This document shows, in pieces, positions 34,421 to 45,713 of a stretch of DNA of 64,000 nucleotides (position 1 is its first letter; each line of letters begins with the position of its first letter). The DNA is from Riptortus pedestris. Its lineage: Eukaryota > Arthropoda > Insecta > Hemiptera > Alydidae. The notes under the pieces are model-generated. The model was not told the DNA's origin and made no database searches. It saw only the letters and a list, made by a program, of their open reading frames with translations. The position numbers and the translations under genes are program-made. The DNA lies in the NCBI GenBank assembly GCA_019009955.1, contig CM032233.1, positions 82,202,001-82,266,000 of the forward strand. Direction: 5' to 3'.

Positions 34421-34674
34421 TTTAACAAATAGACCTGCGCTTGCCACAAATATTGTGGTGGAACATGATGTTAATAAATGAATATATTTTTAGCACGAAG
34501 ACATCTTTCTTATCTTGTAGTCAGACTAGACGTATGGTCTTTATACACTTGGTAAACCTAGATTTCCGTGTGGGATATAGGAAATTACAAGAACAACTTT
34601 AGCTGCTTCCATTTAGGTGGTACTTGAGAAGGCGAGCACCCTTTTCTGTACAGCTGGGAAATATTAGTATAGAA
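34421..34674 (+). repeat. Duplicated segment e, copy 2
   Basis: Partner of 32466-32694, with a 20-base longer stretch near 34635 (CGAGCACCCTTTTCTG). Confidence 0.85.
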
Positions 34675-34850
34675 TTTTAGCAGATTTTCCAGGTCGTACT
34701 CATGACGCGATTTTCGAAAAACGTCCATCGATCCTACCTAGGGGATGACGAAAATAAGGTACGTTCAAAATTGTATATATAGTTGACTGTTTACAATTCA
34801 GATGCTTTCCGTTGTAGAGATTATTAACTTGTAAATTGGCTGAAAATTTA
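34675..34850 (+). mobile_element. HINE left arm joined to right arm
   Basis: TTTTAGCAGATTTTCC, CGTACTCATGACGCG and GATGACGAAAAT, then a tiny TATATATA and a jump to GTTTACAATTCAGATGC of the right arm. No terminal hairpin. Confidence 0.7.
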
Positions 34851-34897
34851 TTATGAAATATGAAAATATATTATTATAAAATTGATATTTATTTATT

Positions 34898-35838
34898 TGA
34901 TTTCATTGATCTAATATCCATGAGGTTTTAGCAGATTTTCCTTAAGGGAAATCAGCTATTGGGGTCGTACTCATGACGGGATTTTCTAAAACTGTCTTCA
35001 AAAGTCTACAGACCCTACCTAGGAGATGACGAAAACCAGGTCCGTTCAAAATTGTATATATACGTATATCTGTTGCCGCTCTTACGCGGTCGTAATTGTT
35101 GTTTTTTTGTTACTAAACTCGATATATAAGCGTTTCATTCAAAACTACAGATCAAGTTCGTTAAATCGGACATTACGTCGCATCGAAAAATTGTATAGAA
35201 CCACTCTGCAAATTGAATGATCTATAAATGTTGTTTTATACATATTTTCTGTATCGTGAATATTAACCGAGATATTTGGATTTTATAGTTTTCCGCGCTC
35301 AGTTAACTCCCCTCCTACTCATGTCATATTAATAATAAGCTGCTAAATCATGATCCGCTTCATTACATGGTTAAGTATCAAATATTGTTTTCATTGAGCT
35401 TTTACTTTGTGAGATATATGCAAATACGTTTTGTTCATCAACCCCCCCCCCCCCTGTATCTTTTGGTCTTGGACTACTAAAGTTCAAGTGATTGAGATAA
35501 AAATTATTCTGATTCATTATAAATTACTGCACTAGCTATAATAAATAATTTTCAATAAAATTAATATATAACATTCAGATATATTTCGTTAACTGTTTTT
35601 GTTGCCGGTCTAGAATATTCTATCTATCTATTCAGCTCTGCAAGATTGAGAGACTGGCTTGTTTGCAATTCAAACGTTTTCCTTTGTAGAGATTATTAAC
35701 TTGTAAATTGACTGAAAGATTTCTAATTTCCGTTTGTATTTATGTACTTAATACTCATGGTGGTCTTACCAGTACGTAGATTTATCTATAGTAAACCTTT
35801 GCTTGGGAAATCTGCTTAGTATGCGTGAAGGACTTTTT
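34898..35838 (+). mobile_element. HINE copy with hairpin-less 3' end (plus duplicated segment d copy 2)
   Basis: The HINE proper starts at 34926. Its left arm belongs to local duplication d. Module 1, a 12-C tract at 35442 and the long right arm follow. The end reads GGGAAATCTGCTTAGTATGC then GTGAAGGACTTTTT, so the usual hairpin is deleted. The same defect occurs in the copy ending at 41836, and both are followed by the same ~155 bp of DNA. Confidence 0.8.
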
Positions 35839-36950
35839 AAGTCACACAGCAGATAGTAAATGTGTTGTTACACATTTTATAAAGAAATTTATTATTTAAC
35901 GCAACATAGATTAAAAGGGTAAACGCTGTGGCTATACTCCACTGACTAAAAAAAATAGACCATTTTATATGTCATAGCTCAACTTAAATATGAAGTCTTT
36001 TTGACCAAAACAGAAATAGAGAATACTATAATAATAATAAAGTATGTTTATTTTGAAATTTTAAATAATTTACATGTTAAATATACAATTAAGTTATCAT
36101 AATAATATCTTTCCTTATACTATATATAACATACATAAACATGGACTCATAAGTCCGTCTGTTGAGTTCGGCCATTATTTACTAAATTATTAATCAGCAT
36201 GATTGATTATTGCTAATAGACATATCAACATAATATTAACATAATATTGCAATATTCTAAATAAAACAAATAAGCTTTAATAAGAATTCTATCTTTAAAA
36301 AACAACAAAAAATAAATAAAATAAACTAATTATTAATAATTATTTACAAAGAAAGAGAAGAAAAGAAATAATAAATAGAAAACTTATTCATTATACTCAG
36401 CTACTAGTAACTTTCAATATCTCTGTGCAACACATAGATATTTATAAAGGGCCTGCCAATCTTTGCCTTTCAGAAACAAAAGAAATTCATTTTGGCTAAA
36501 TGTTGATGAACCAAGGAACTGCTTTCTAAATTCACTAAGCACTGGGCATACTGCTATAAAATGATATGTATTTTCTAATTGATTCATATTACATAAGGAG
36601 CATAACCATTGGCCTTCAGTTCTACTTACAGAATATAATGTAATAATTCAGATTTAACATTTCCCCCCTTGCTTTCATTATAAGGCTTGTGAAATGTAAA
36701 CTATTATTGCTGTTCAAATAACTATTGTTACCTAAAATTATATTGAGATTCTTGTAATTAGAGTGAAATCTAGAATGATTTGCCTTTCCCAACATTTCTT
36801 CAATAAATTGCAACCTTAATTTTTCCAATATTATTTCTGAGAATACTATATAAAATGAGGTTATGTGGGGGTCTTGAGAAATCATAGGCAACGCGGCTCC
36901 TGCGTGAAATAACCACCCCTGCCAGAAGGAAGAAGGGACAACAACGCCTT
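35839..36950. repeat. Dispersed repeat R, copy 2, split by a LINE
   Basis: Bases 35839-35992 match 41837-41992 (AGTAAATGTGTTGTTAC, TTTATTATTTAACGCAACAT, AATAGACCATTTTAT). Bases 35987-36030 match 25160-25198. Bases 36839-36950 match 25941-26070 (TAAAATGAGG, GTCTTGAGA, ACGCGGCTCCTGCGTGAA, GACAACAACGCCT). The LINE at 36031-36838 separates the halves. Confidence 0.75.
36031..36838 (-). pseudogene. LINE relic with 12-bp target duplication
   Basis: The flanks carry GAGAATACTATA at 36019-36030 and again at 36839-36850, a clean target-site duplication. The unoccupied paralogous site at 25941 reads GAGAATTCTATG. On the minus strand the coding end reads QWLCSLCNMNQLENTYHF, IAVCPVLSEFRKQFLG, then LFLKGKDWQALYKYLC and a stop near 36420. 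That is the CxxC...H....C knuckle plus C-terminal helix of insect-type LINEs. The first ~90 codons (36622-36891 region) are in a different frame. The untranslated 3' part ends in a (TTA)n-like tail on the minus strand. It is 5'-truncated and dead. Confidence 0.85.
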
Positions 36951-37080
36951 ATATAAATATATAAAATTTTGAATGGGGCTCATTTTCGCCATTTCTTGGG
37001 TAGGATACATGGAAAATCCTGTCATGAGTACAACCTATAGGGAAATCTACTAATACACTTGACAGATTCTATTGGGCAAA
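36951..37080 (-). mobile_element. HINE left arm only
   Basis: Short (TA), GGGGCTCATTTTCGCCATTTC, GGGTAGGATACATGG, CTGTCATGAGTACAACC and TAGGGAAATCTACTAA at the outer end. Confidence 0.7.
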
Positions 37081-38126
37081 ATACGTTTATTTTGTGGGAA
37101 TGCAACAGTTAATACTTATATGGGAGTTTATGGGAATTCACTGCTTATAGTTGAGGATACCCAAATGTTTAATACAGTGGCTGGGAAACGTAGGTAGAAT
37201 TTATGTATTGATAAAATAAGAACACTAAGGTCATCATAAGTATATTTATTTTTCACGTTTTCCTTCTCTCTGAACTATCTTCGAAATTAACATATTTTCA
37301 ACGATACGTTGTTTTTTTTTATAAGGGACACCCAAAATATATAAATGTTTTTATACAATTATGGTAATGACAAATACATTTTGTTTGAGCGCTGTTAGCA
37401 ATTTCTGACAAGATAAACAAAATTCCAGATTTGTTTATAAATATGAGAGATAAGAAAAAATTGTTCTCATAATGTAAAAATGTTTAAAGGACTCTTTATG
37501 GAAGGAGATTATTCCTGTAGGGAGTCTACAGATCATAAACATGTAAGGGCACGGGGAAAAAAAGATTTATATTGAATGCTGGGTTGTGTAAACTTTGCTT
37601 AGTTGGACTAAGGGGTAATTCTTATTTATCTTCAGAGCTCGTTATGAATTACACACTGAACCGTCTGAGAATGAGGGGAACTGGAGAAATTACCATGCAA
37701 AGGGAATATTCCTCCTAACAAACCAATGTGGATAATGTAGAAAATAAGTTAAGGAAAGTCTGCCCCAACTTTTTGAAGAGGGATTCCTTTATTCTAAGCC
37801 TTAAGGCAATCAACACTTCCAGATTTGTTGGCAGAATGTAACACTCTAACTAGGCCAATTTTAGTTTAGAAAATATTTTTATATGTCTATAAATATTATT
37901 CTTTTGTAAAACTGGCCTTAGCTCTATTTGTATTTCAGAAATAGGAATAACCTCTAAATCAATTTTTATTTAAAAATTCTTCGAATCCAGGTTTTTATTT
38001 CTAAAAAAAAAAATACAACTATTACCAAAAATCCGTCTTTCAAGTTTTATACCGGTTTTAGTTATTGAGGAATCGTTCTAATATATATTAGAAATATATT
38101 ATTGTTAGGGAGCCATAGGGTAGGTC
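37081..38126. other. Unassigned AT-rich sequence
   Basis: No frame, repeat or structural signal that I can support. Confidence 0.5.
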
Positions 38127-38270
38127 ACTAGATTTTCCTTATATGAAATCAGCTATTGAGGGAAAGCTGAATTGGGGGAATCAGCTCCTGGCACGATTTT
38201 CCAAAACCCTACTCCCCGGATCCTACTTACTAGATGAAGACAATGAGGCCCGTTCAAATATATATATATA

Positions 38271-38484
38271 ATTGTGTAGATGTTTTCGAACAGGTTGTAT
38301 TTATATATTGTGTTGTTGTTTCTTGGATTTTTGGTCAATTTGGTGAAAACAATTCTAGTTTATGCCAATATTTCTTTAAAGCCCTGAAGAAGAGAAAATA
38401 AATATTCTTGAAATACTTGCATATCCTAAAAATTTTTTCACCAACACTGTCCAAAACTCCAAAAAACAACAACAACACCATATA
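38271..38484. mobile_element. Foldback element C, copy 1 (Penelope-related)
   Basis: The left arm (GTAGATGTTTTCGAACAGG to TTTATGCCAATATTTC) and right arm (CCCTGAAGAAGAGAAAATAA to TTTTTCACCAACACTG and the AACAACAACACC end) are inverted with almost no loop. A larger copy is at 44655-45650. CTGAAGA with GAGAA/TTCT and GAAAT again resembles Penelope terminal repeats. It sits in the (TA)n core of a HINE. Confidence 0.75.
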
Positions 38485-38714
38485 TATAAACATACACACA
38501 CACACTCACACACATTTTTTAACGCTCCAGTGGTAACAATTTTTGGTCGATCGTAACGAAATTCAATATATAAGCGTTTCATGTAAAACAAAAGATTAAG
38601 TTCGTCGTGGAAGGGAGTGATTTTAGAAGGGGAATTTTGAAATTCAAAATATTCCGCTATTACAGGACGGATCGAAAAGTTTACAGAACAAATCTTATTG
38701 CAAATAACAGGTTC

Positions 38715-38953
38715 TCTTATTATTATTATTATTTATTAACGTCCACCATTTGCAACTAAGCTAATTGGGACAGGTTACCACCCTTTTCTATCCAGGGTGG
38801 GTCTATGGATTTTATTTAATTAATTCCGTCACTAAATAAATTCTTATTGCCCAGGCGAGAATCGAGCTCGCCACTCTAGGTTTACCATGTGAGATGAAAG
38901 TCCATGCTTTGACTCACATGGCTAACCTGAGCCCCCACAAAAAAAACGCATGA
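38715..38953 (-). mobile_element. tRNA-derived SINE, full length
   Basis: The reverse complement reads GGGCTCAGGTTAGCC (tRNA-like start), a B box-like GCTCGATTCTCGCC, a body with CCACCCTGGATAGAAA and GTCCCAATTAGC, then AAATGGTGGACG and a (TAA)n tail at 38715-38740. AGGTTCT flanks it at 38708-38714 and 38954-38960, a probable short target duplication within the host HINE. Confidence 0.85.
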
Positions 38954-39324
38954 AGGTTCTATAAATCATATCATGCATTTTTTTCTCTACCTCGAATATT
39001 AACAGACATTTTTACATGTTTTAATTTTCAGCTTTCAATAAAACCACACTTTTAGTCATCGTACGTCAACAGCAACCAATACACTATGAAGCATCTTATT
39101 CAAAATGAAATACCGAATATTGTCTTCAATGGACCTTTATTATGGAAGAAGACACATGAAAGTAGGTAATGTGATGTGTCATTAAGTAAGATTTTTCGGG
39201 CATTTACTTATTATTTATTCATAAAATATTTCCTGCTCGATATTCGCTGATCATACTGGCGTTGGTCATCTGAGTCGGTCTGTTTGTTTTGTTATAAGAA
39301 AATGAGTGGTCGTATAATAATTTA

Positions 39325-39415
39325 GGATTTACCCGGAAATGAAGAAGAAGCTGTTTAGTTTCTTCAATCATAAGGGTCGTTGCCCGTTACAAAGTGGACA
39401 TGAAATGCTGCCATA
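39325..39415 (+). pseudogene. Possible ISXO2/IS1595-type transposase N-terminal scrap
   Basis: Two frames read in succession give NEEEAV-stop-FLQS and then GRCPLQSGHEMLP. The layout FLQxxG...CPxxxGHEM resembles the zinc-binding start of ISXO2-like DDE transposases found in many invertebrates. The piece is only ~90 bp and broken by a stop and a frameshift, so this is a weak call. Confidence 0.3.
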
Positions 39416-39439
39416 ATTCACGGACGATAAACCTCTTCC

Positions 39440-39672
39440 TGGTCAGATTTCTTGCATTAACGAACTTGATCTTTATTTTTACATAAAACGACTAAATATC
39501 GAGTTTGGTAACGATAAAACAATAATTGCGACCACTAGAGTGGTAACAGGAAATAAATATATACAGTTCTGAACGGACCTCATTTTCGTCATCTACTAGG
39601 TAGGATCGGTGGACATTTGAAGAAAAATTTCGAAAATTCCGACATGAGTACGACCTCAATAGCTGATTTCCC
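39440..39672 (-). mobile_element. HINE left half
   Basis: Module 1 start (AACGAACTTGATCTTTATT, CGAGTTTGGTAACGATAAAAC, GCGACCACTAGAG), no TA tract, then GGACCTCATTTTCGTCATCTAC to GCTGATTTCCC. The outermost bases are missing. Confidence 0.75.
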
Positions 39673-40015
39673 TAACAGTCGAGTAACGGTAGCCGACCAA
39701 GCAAAATTTCAATTATTCCTAGTTCAATTAATCTTAAAATATAGTTTCGCACCACCGGCGGCTTGACAGTCTTGAACAATATCAGTTACTGAGAGTCAGA
39801 TCCAAAACTTTTATATAGCCGATCTTGATGGAATTTTAATTTTCATGAACTATTGTTACATGTTTTCGGAGTGAATTCACTTTAAATACCTGAGTTACTG
39901 AACACCTCAACATTTTAATACCTGTTTACACAGGTTTCTTTCTATGGCAGAAATGTAGAGCAGATGGTGAAATGAGATCATCAATGTATCATATTCCAGG
40001 GAGAGGAGAATGGAC

Positions 40016-41181
40016 TTTTAGCAGATTTCCCTTATGGGAAATCAGCTACTGAGGTTGTGCTCATGATGGGCTTTACGAAAAATGTCTTCAAATATCCAGC
40101 GATCCTACCCAGGAGATAAAGAAAATGAGGAATATATATATATATAAAATTGTAACCTCTGTCTGTACATTGATTTTTTTTTCGCGAATTTTCACGATAA
40201 CTTTTCGTTTCACATGTCATAGACACCATGACTGCATTTTGTTTCTTTCGTTCATCGTGTTTGTTTGTTTGTTACCTTTTCACGCATAACGGCTGAACCG
40301 AATTTTATGAAACTTGGTATATGTATTACTACTAGCCCAACTTAGACATTAGGCTATATTAATATCTTCTGAGACGAACAGAAGTGGGGGTTATAAGGGA
40401 AGCCTGAAATTAAAAATAGCGATATTTCGTTTCCTATTGGTTTTTCGGCAAATATGTACATAACAAAAGTTGTTTATTTTGTTATTTAGAGTAACATTTG
40501 TTATATACACTTTTTTCGTTTACTGAATTATAAACGAGATATAAGTTAAAACCTATAGCGGAAGTGAACAATTTTATTAGGGACAAAAGACCCAACCGAA
40601 ATAAATAAAACTCGGTATGTGTATTAGCACTAATGCTTTCATTATAATAAGCCGTACCAACATTTCTAGGGACGGGCAGGAGTGGGGGTTGTAAGAGAGG
40701 CCTGAATTTAAAATAGCGGTATTTCGTTTTCTATTCGTTTTTCGGCAAATATTAACATAACAAAAGTTGTTTATTTTGTTATTTAGATTAACTTTTTTTT
40801 TTTTATACATTTCTCCAGGAACAATGTGTGGAGCAAGTAATTTGCGTAGAAATATTGATATGTTCAACAATTCATTCCAATATGAACTGTGAGGTACCTC
40901 ACCTGGAAAAATTAATTCAAATCTACATTAATACCTTATTTCGTCCTTAATAACTGAAATCTATGCATAATGCACAGGAGACGGGAAATATGACAATTTG
41001 GAGGACAGTGAAGTCTTACATAAAAAATAATTTTATTATTAACAAATGCCAACAACGGGTATTAACCCTAAACACTGGGACGGGTATATGCCAAAATATT
41101 GTGCAAAGTAAAGCCTTGCCAAAAAAATAAAAATACCATCACCATTCAGCCTCAAATCAATTCCCGGGCGAAGCTAGTATG

Positions 41182-41222
<41 letters not shown>

Positions 41223-41836
41223 CTGTTAACGCTGTAGTGGTTGCAATTTTTATCTGATCGTAACCAAACTTGATATTTAAACGTTTTATGTCAAAATAAT
41301 GATTGAGTTTATTGGCGGTTGAAATCGGACCATGAGAGAGAGAATTTCGAAATATTTCTGTTAAAATACGTCATATCGAAATAAAATTTAGCACCAATCA
41401 TATTGCAAATTGAATGATCTATAAGTGTTGTTCTATACATACCAAATATTGTTTCCATTGAACTTTTACTTTATGAGATATATGCAAATTCGGTCTGTAG
41501 ATCCCCCCCCCACTCTTCTTTTCTTGGATTACTAAAGTTTGAGCGATTCAGTTAAAAATTACTCTGATTCATTATAAATTACTGCATAGCTATAGTAAAT
41601 AGTTTTCAATAAAATTAATATGTTGTATTCAGATAAATTTTATTGATTGTTTTTCTGTCCGGTCTTGAATATTTCTGTCTGTTTAGCTCTGCGATGTTGG
41701 CTGACCTGTTTGTTTACAATTCAGGTGATTTTCGTTGTAGATTAACTTCTAAATTGACTAAAAGATTTCTCATTATCGTTTGTATTTGTATGAAGCTTCG
41801 CGTGGGTAATCTGCTTAGTAATCGTGACGGACTTTT
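40016..41836 (+). mobile_element. HINE copy split by a Helitron in its (TA)n core
   Basis: The left arm at 40016-40135 starts TTTTAGCAGATTTCCC and has palindrome TTCCCTTATGGGAA. The right part resumes at 41178 with (TA)n-(GT)n, GTCTGTTAACGCTGTAG, module 1, a C-tract at 41504 and the long right arm. It ends GTGGGTAATCTGCTTAG with the hairpin deleted, then GTGACGGACTTTTT. The DNA in between is a different element (40136-41177). Confidence 0.8.
40136..41177 (+). mobile_element. Non-autonomous Helitron, canonical type
   Basis: After a short (AT) run it reads AAAATTGTAACCTCTGTCTG, then GCATAACGGCTGAACCGAAT and GAAACTTGGTATATG, the usual opening of many invertebrate Helitrons. It ends CCCGGGCGAAG-CTAG followed by T, fitting a Helitron 3' end (CTRR next to T) with a shortened GC-rich hairpin. 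Inside, ~200 bp are repeated in tandem (GAAGTGGGGGTTATAAGGGA.. at 40391 and GAGTGGGGGTTGTAAGAGAG at 40681, then CGTTTTTCGGCAAATA in both). No helicase coding is present. Confidence 0.75.
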
Positions 41837-41992
41837 TAAGTTACACAGCAGACAGTAAATGTGTTGTTACCCGTTTTGTAACGAAATTTATTATTTAACG
41901 CAACATACATTAAAAGGGTAAAAGCCGTGGCTATAGTCCACTGACAAAAAAAAATAGACCATTTTATTTGTCGTAGCTCAACCATTTATATA
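41837..41992 (+). repeat. Dispersed repeat R, copy 3 (left part)
   Basis: Follows a hairpin-less HINE end, exactly as copy 2 does at 35839. Shared blocks include ACACAGCAGA.AGTAAATG, TTATTTAACGCAACATA and AAAATAGACCATTTTAT. Confidence 0.8.
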
Positions 41993-42510
41993 TATATTTA
42001 GTTTATTGCCCAAGGGTATGTATTCAATGGGCAGCTAGGCATGAGACGTAGAGGTGGATTTAGTAGGTAGCGGAGACAAGGAGCTGGCCTTTGGGATATA
42101 TGAGGGAATTTGTGTGGTATTGCAGAGAAGAGGCAGTCGGGGGTGGGGGTGGGGGTGGTTCTAACAGCGGGGTTCCTACCCCCTCACTCCGACAGGGGGT
42201 GGTGCATCGCCTCTTCTCGGCAAATAAAATAAGAAAGAATTTTATTGGCTTAGAACAGTGGAACTCTACAATGTAGCCATATACAGGCTAAACAAGGCGC
42301 TCTAGCTTTATGTTGAGATTGTGACCACGGTTTACGATTCTCCAATATCGTGGCATACATTTACTCTCTCTTACTTTTCCTCTTCTATTTTCTACTAGAG
42401 AGTGCAATCAACACACACGTGTGTCCTCAGTCTAACATATTATCAGTAAATATTTATTTTTATCTTATTAGGAACCCAGTTTTAGACTAATAGAAAAATC
42501 CAGTTAATAA
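41993..42510. other. Unassigned sequence
   Basis: A G-rich GGTGGGGGTGG patch at 42130-42160 and a pyrimidine-rich run at 42363-42400. No gene is supported. Confidence 0.45.
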
Positions 42511-43522
42511 AAAACGTCCGTCACGCAGGGGCTGCGTAAACTTATCAGATTTCCCACCAGCTGGTATAAAACGCTTGTAATCTTATTTTACCACAAATTC
42601 TCTATTTATATGTGAATAACCAATGATTAAAAGGGCGGGAGGGGGGAGGGGGTTACTGAAGACAAATCAAGAAAATACGAATAAATCACTTAACACTTGA
42701 GTTACGAAATAATGTATAGAACAACAATTGTAGAATAATAAGATTGGTTCTATAACATTTTACGATCCGACTCATAATAACGTTTTCATTTTAAATTTTT
42801 GAATCCCCCCTCCTCTAAATCCTCACTATAATGGTTAAATATTGAGTATAGATGAATTAAACATTTTCGTGTAATGAACGAAAAGTCTTAATTGATGACG
42901 TCATCACATAACGTATTTGCGTGCATCTCAGAAAATAAAAGTTCGATTGATAACCATATTGGGTATTTAATCATAAAATGGAGTGCTTCATGACATAACA
43001 TCTTAACAATAAGCTGTTATGTCACGAAGCATATGGCATAAGTAGGAGTGGGGGTTTGCAGATGGCCGAAAAGTAAAATATTGAAATATTTCTGTTATTG
43101 TTCAATATAGAGAAGACACGTACATAACAACATTTATAAAACATTACATTTGCGATAAGATTGATCCCATACAATTGTTCGATCCGACGCTTAATAACGG
43201 AAATATTTTGAATTTTCGAAATTCCCTCCACTAAACCACATCACCCCCCCAGGTCCGATTTCCCGGCCGCTAACGAACTCGACATTTATTTTTACATAAA
43301 ACGTTTAAATATGGAGTTCGGTAACTATTAAACAAACAGTGTAACCTCTTGAGCATTAATAGACAAATATACAATATATATTTATATACATGTGTGTGCG
43401 AATTCCCATTTTTATGCTATAATGAAGCGCGCCTCATTTTTGTCATTTGTAGAAATTTATGAAAAATCTCTACATGAGTACGACCTCACTAGCTCATTTA
43501 TCTTAAAGGATGATTGTCTAAA
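42511..43522 (-). mobile_element. HINE, long two-module copy (~1010 bp)
   Basis: The right end AAAACGTCCGTCACGCAG with perfect hairpin is at 42519-42540. Module 2 occupies ~42590-42860, the linker carries TTGATGACGTCATCAC at 42892, and module 1 follows to AACAAACAGTG near 43340. The (TA)n is reduced to ATATACAATATATATTTATATA, and the left end is worn (TAGACAATCATCCTTTAAGATAA on the minus strand). It also holds a strong internal hairpin at 42983-43031. Confidence 0.8.
42983..43031. repeat. Internal hairpin of HINE
   Basis: GTGCTTCATGACATAACA and TGTTATGTCACGAAGCAT pair over 18 positions with one mismatch, around a ~14-base loop. Other HINE copies keep the same inverted pair in weaker form around the ACAATAAGCTGTTAT block. 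Confidence 0.75.
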
Positions 43523-43690
43523 CGGGATTTGGATCCATTTTGGTGGACCATAGAGTTCTTAATCTTTAGTTTTACATGAAACATATAAATATTTTGGTAG
43601 TATTGAAATCATAAATATAATAGAACTTTGAATGGATCTCATTTAAATAACCCACGACTGATGGTTGGTAGAAAGTTCAAGATAGTTTAA

Positions 43691-44008
43691 AAATGTCCCC
43701 CACGTAGGGGCTGCGTAAACTAAACAGATTTCCCGCGTGACGTGTAACAATAGATAAATCTAAATTACTGGTAACACAACACCACCGTGAATATTAAGTG
43801 ATTAAATACAAATTATAATAAGAAACCTGCCGGCGGGAAGCGTCTGAAATGTAAACAAACAGTTCTGCCAACTTCTCACCGGAAAGAAAAACAATTACTA
43901 CTAAAATATATCTGAATATTACGTATGAATTTTATTGAAAACTATTTACTATATTGAGTACTGTAATTTATAATGAATCAGAAAAAATAAGGGAAATCTG
44001 GTAAAAAA
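43691..44008 (-). mobile_element. HINE, right arm joined to left tip
   Basis: AATGTCCCCCACGTAGGGG and CTGCGTAAACTAAACAG begin it. The long right arm runs to GAATCAGAAAAAATA and jumps straight to AAGGGAAATCTGGTAAAA. It has lost both modules and the (TA)n core. Confidence 0.7.
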
Positions 44009-44652
44009 TTGAGCCATGAGGTCAAGCACAAGATGCAGATTTCAGATGAATGAATATTTCAAAAATACAAGATTATCCATTTTCACAAAACGATAATGAG
44101 GAAAAAAAATAGTTTAAATGATATTTATGCCACACCATATTGCGTCATAATTTTCTATATCTTTATAATTACGATTGTGATTTATATAATATTTGGGATT
44201 CTATTCATTTCTTCACTAGAAATAAATCCATAATAGTATAAGTCCATTGAAATGTGAAAACCGAAATTTTTCGCGTTAACAATACATTCATTACTTTGCA
44301 CAAGAAGGTAAAAATACTCATTAGTAAAAGAGAATACGATTAAAATCGAAGTTGGCCTTAATATCTTATCAAGTTAAGTTTTTATCAATATCTTCTTTGA
44401 GTGGTTGATAGAGCTCCGTAGATGTAAGCTAGACTCCATGAGACTGATAAGGATGAAATTTTGTTCAAATAATCCTCATTAATAATGACATTGTAATATA
44501 TATCTGGGAGAAGAGAATACTTCCGAAGAAACACCGATGTTGAGAGAAAACAAGTAATGAGATTAGAGTATTACTGCGGTCTTACAAGTAAGTTAATTGG
44601 AATTTAAAATCCATTTCAAACAGTAAAATGTTTGGAATCACATAATCAATAA

Positions 44653-44654
<2 letters not shown>
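44009..44654. other. Unassigned AT-rich sequence
   Basis: No coding, RNA or repeat signal recognised. Confidence 0.5.
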
Positions 44655-44709
<55 letters not shown>

Positions 44710-45650
44710 ATTGTGTTGATGTTTTCGACCAGGTAATATTTATATATGGTGTTGTTATTCTTTTTGGAGTTTTGTTCAATGTTGGTGAAAAAATCATAGT
44801 TTATGCCGATATTTCGAGAATATTTATTTTCTCTTCTTCAGGGCTGTAAAATTAAAAGTACTACTTTATAATATTGGACATTGTTATTAAACTAGAGTGT
44901 AACAGTGGGTGTTTATGCTATTATTGCTTACTAAAGATACTTAAAAACTACTGCACATAACTATTGCACTTAGGACTACTGGTTACAATAACCTTCCCTG
45001 GTCTGTTTACACATAGCAGGGTCACAGCCTTATGTTTTGTATATCTATAGTATATTGCCTTTTGTGTTGAACTATATTATAATTATTATACTGCGGCTGT
45101 TATATTATGTTAGAACTATTGTTATGTGTTATTACAATTATTGTTATATTTTATTAAAGCTATTTTCATGTTGTATGAAAGCTATTGTTATGTTATTATG
45201 TTACAACTGTTATTGTTATGTATGAAAGCTATTGTTATGTTATTATGTTAAAACTGTTATTGTTATGTGATAATACAATTATTGTTATATTTTATTAAAG
45301 CTATTTTCATGTTGTATGAAAGCTATTGTTATGTTATTATGTTACAACTGTTATTGTTATGTGATATTACAATTATTGTTATATTTTATTAAAGCTATTT
45401 TCATGTTGTATGAAAGCTATTGTTATGTTATTATGTTACAACTGTTATTGTTATGTGTTATTACAATTATTGTTATATTTTGTTAAAGCTATTATGTTAT
45501 ACCCCTGTTACATTCTAGTTTAATAACAATGTACACTATTATAGAGTAGTACTTGTAATTTTATACCCCTGAATAAGAGAAAATAAATATTCTCGAAATT
45601 TCGGCATAAACTAAGATTTTTTCACCAACATTGACCAGAACTCCAGAAAG

Positions 45651-45713
<63 letters not shown>

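Larger units (their letters stand above)
38127..39260 (+). mobile_element. HINE copy with two nested insertions
   Basis: A degraded left arm (AGATTTTCCTTATATGAAATC) runs to a short (TA)n, where foldback C copy 1 is inserted at 38271-38484. The element resumes with TTAACGCTCCAGTGGTAAC and module 1, is interrupted by a SINE at 38715-38953, and continues with CTCGAATATTAACAG to the start of module 2 (CTCGATATTCGCTG). The right terminus is missing. Confidence 0.8.

Noticed and set aside
36622..36891. 89-codon minus-strand frame as a host gene
   Set aside because: Most of it lies within the LINE relic and its start extends across the target duplication into repeat R.
45037..45225. 62-codon Tyr/Cys-rich frame
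   Set aside because: Lies within the 94-bp tandem repeats of foldback element C.
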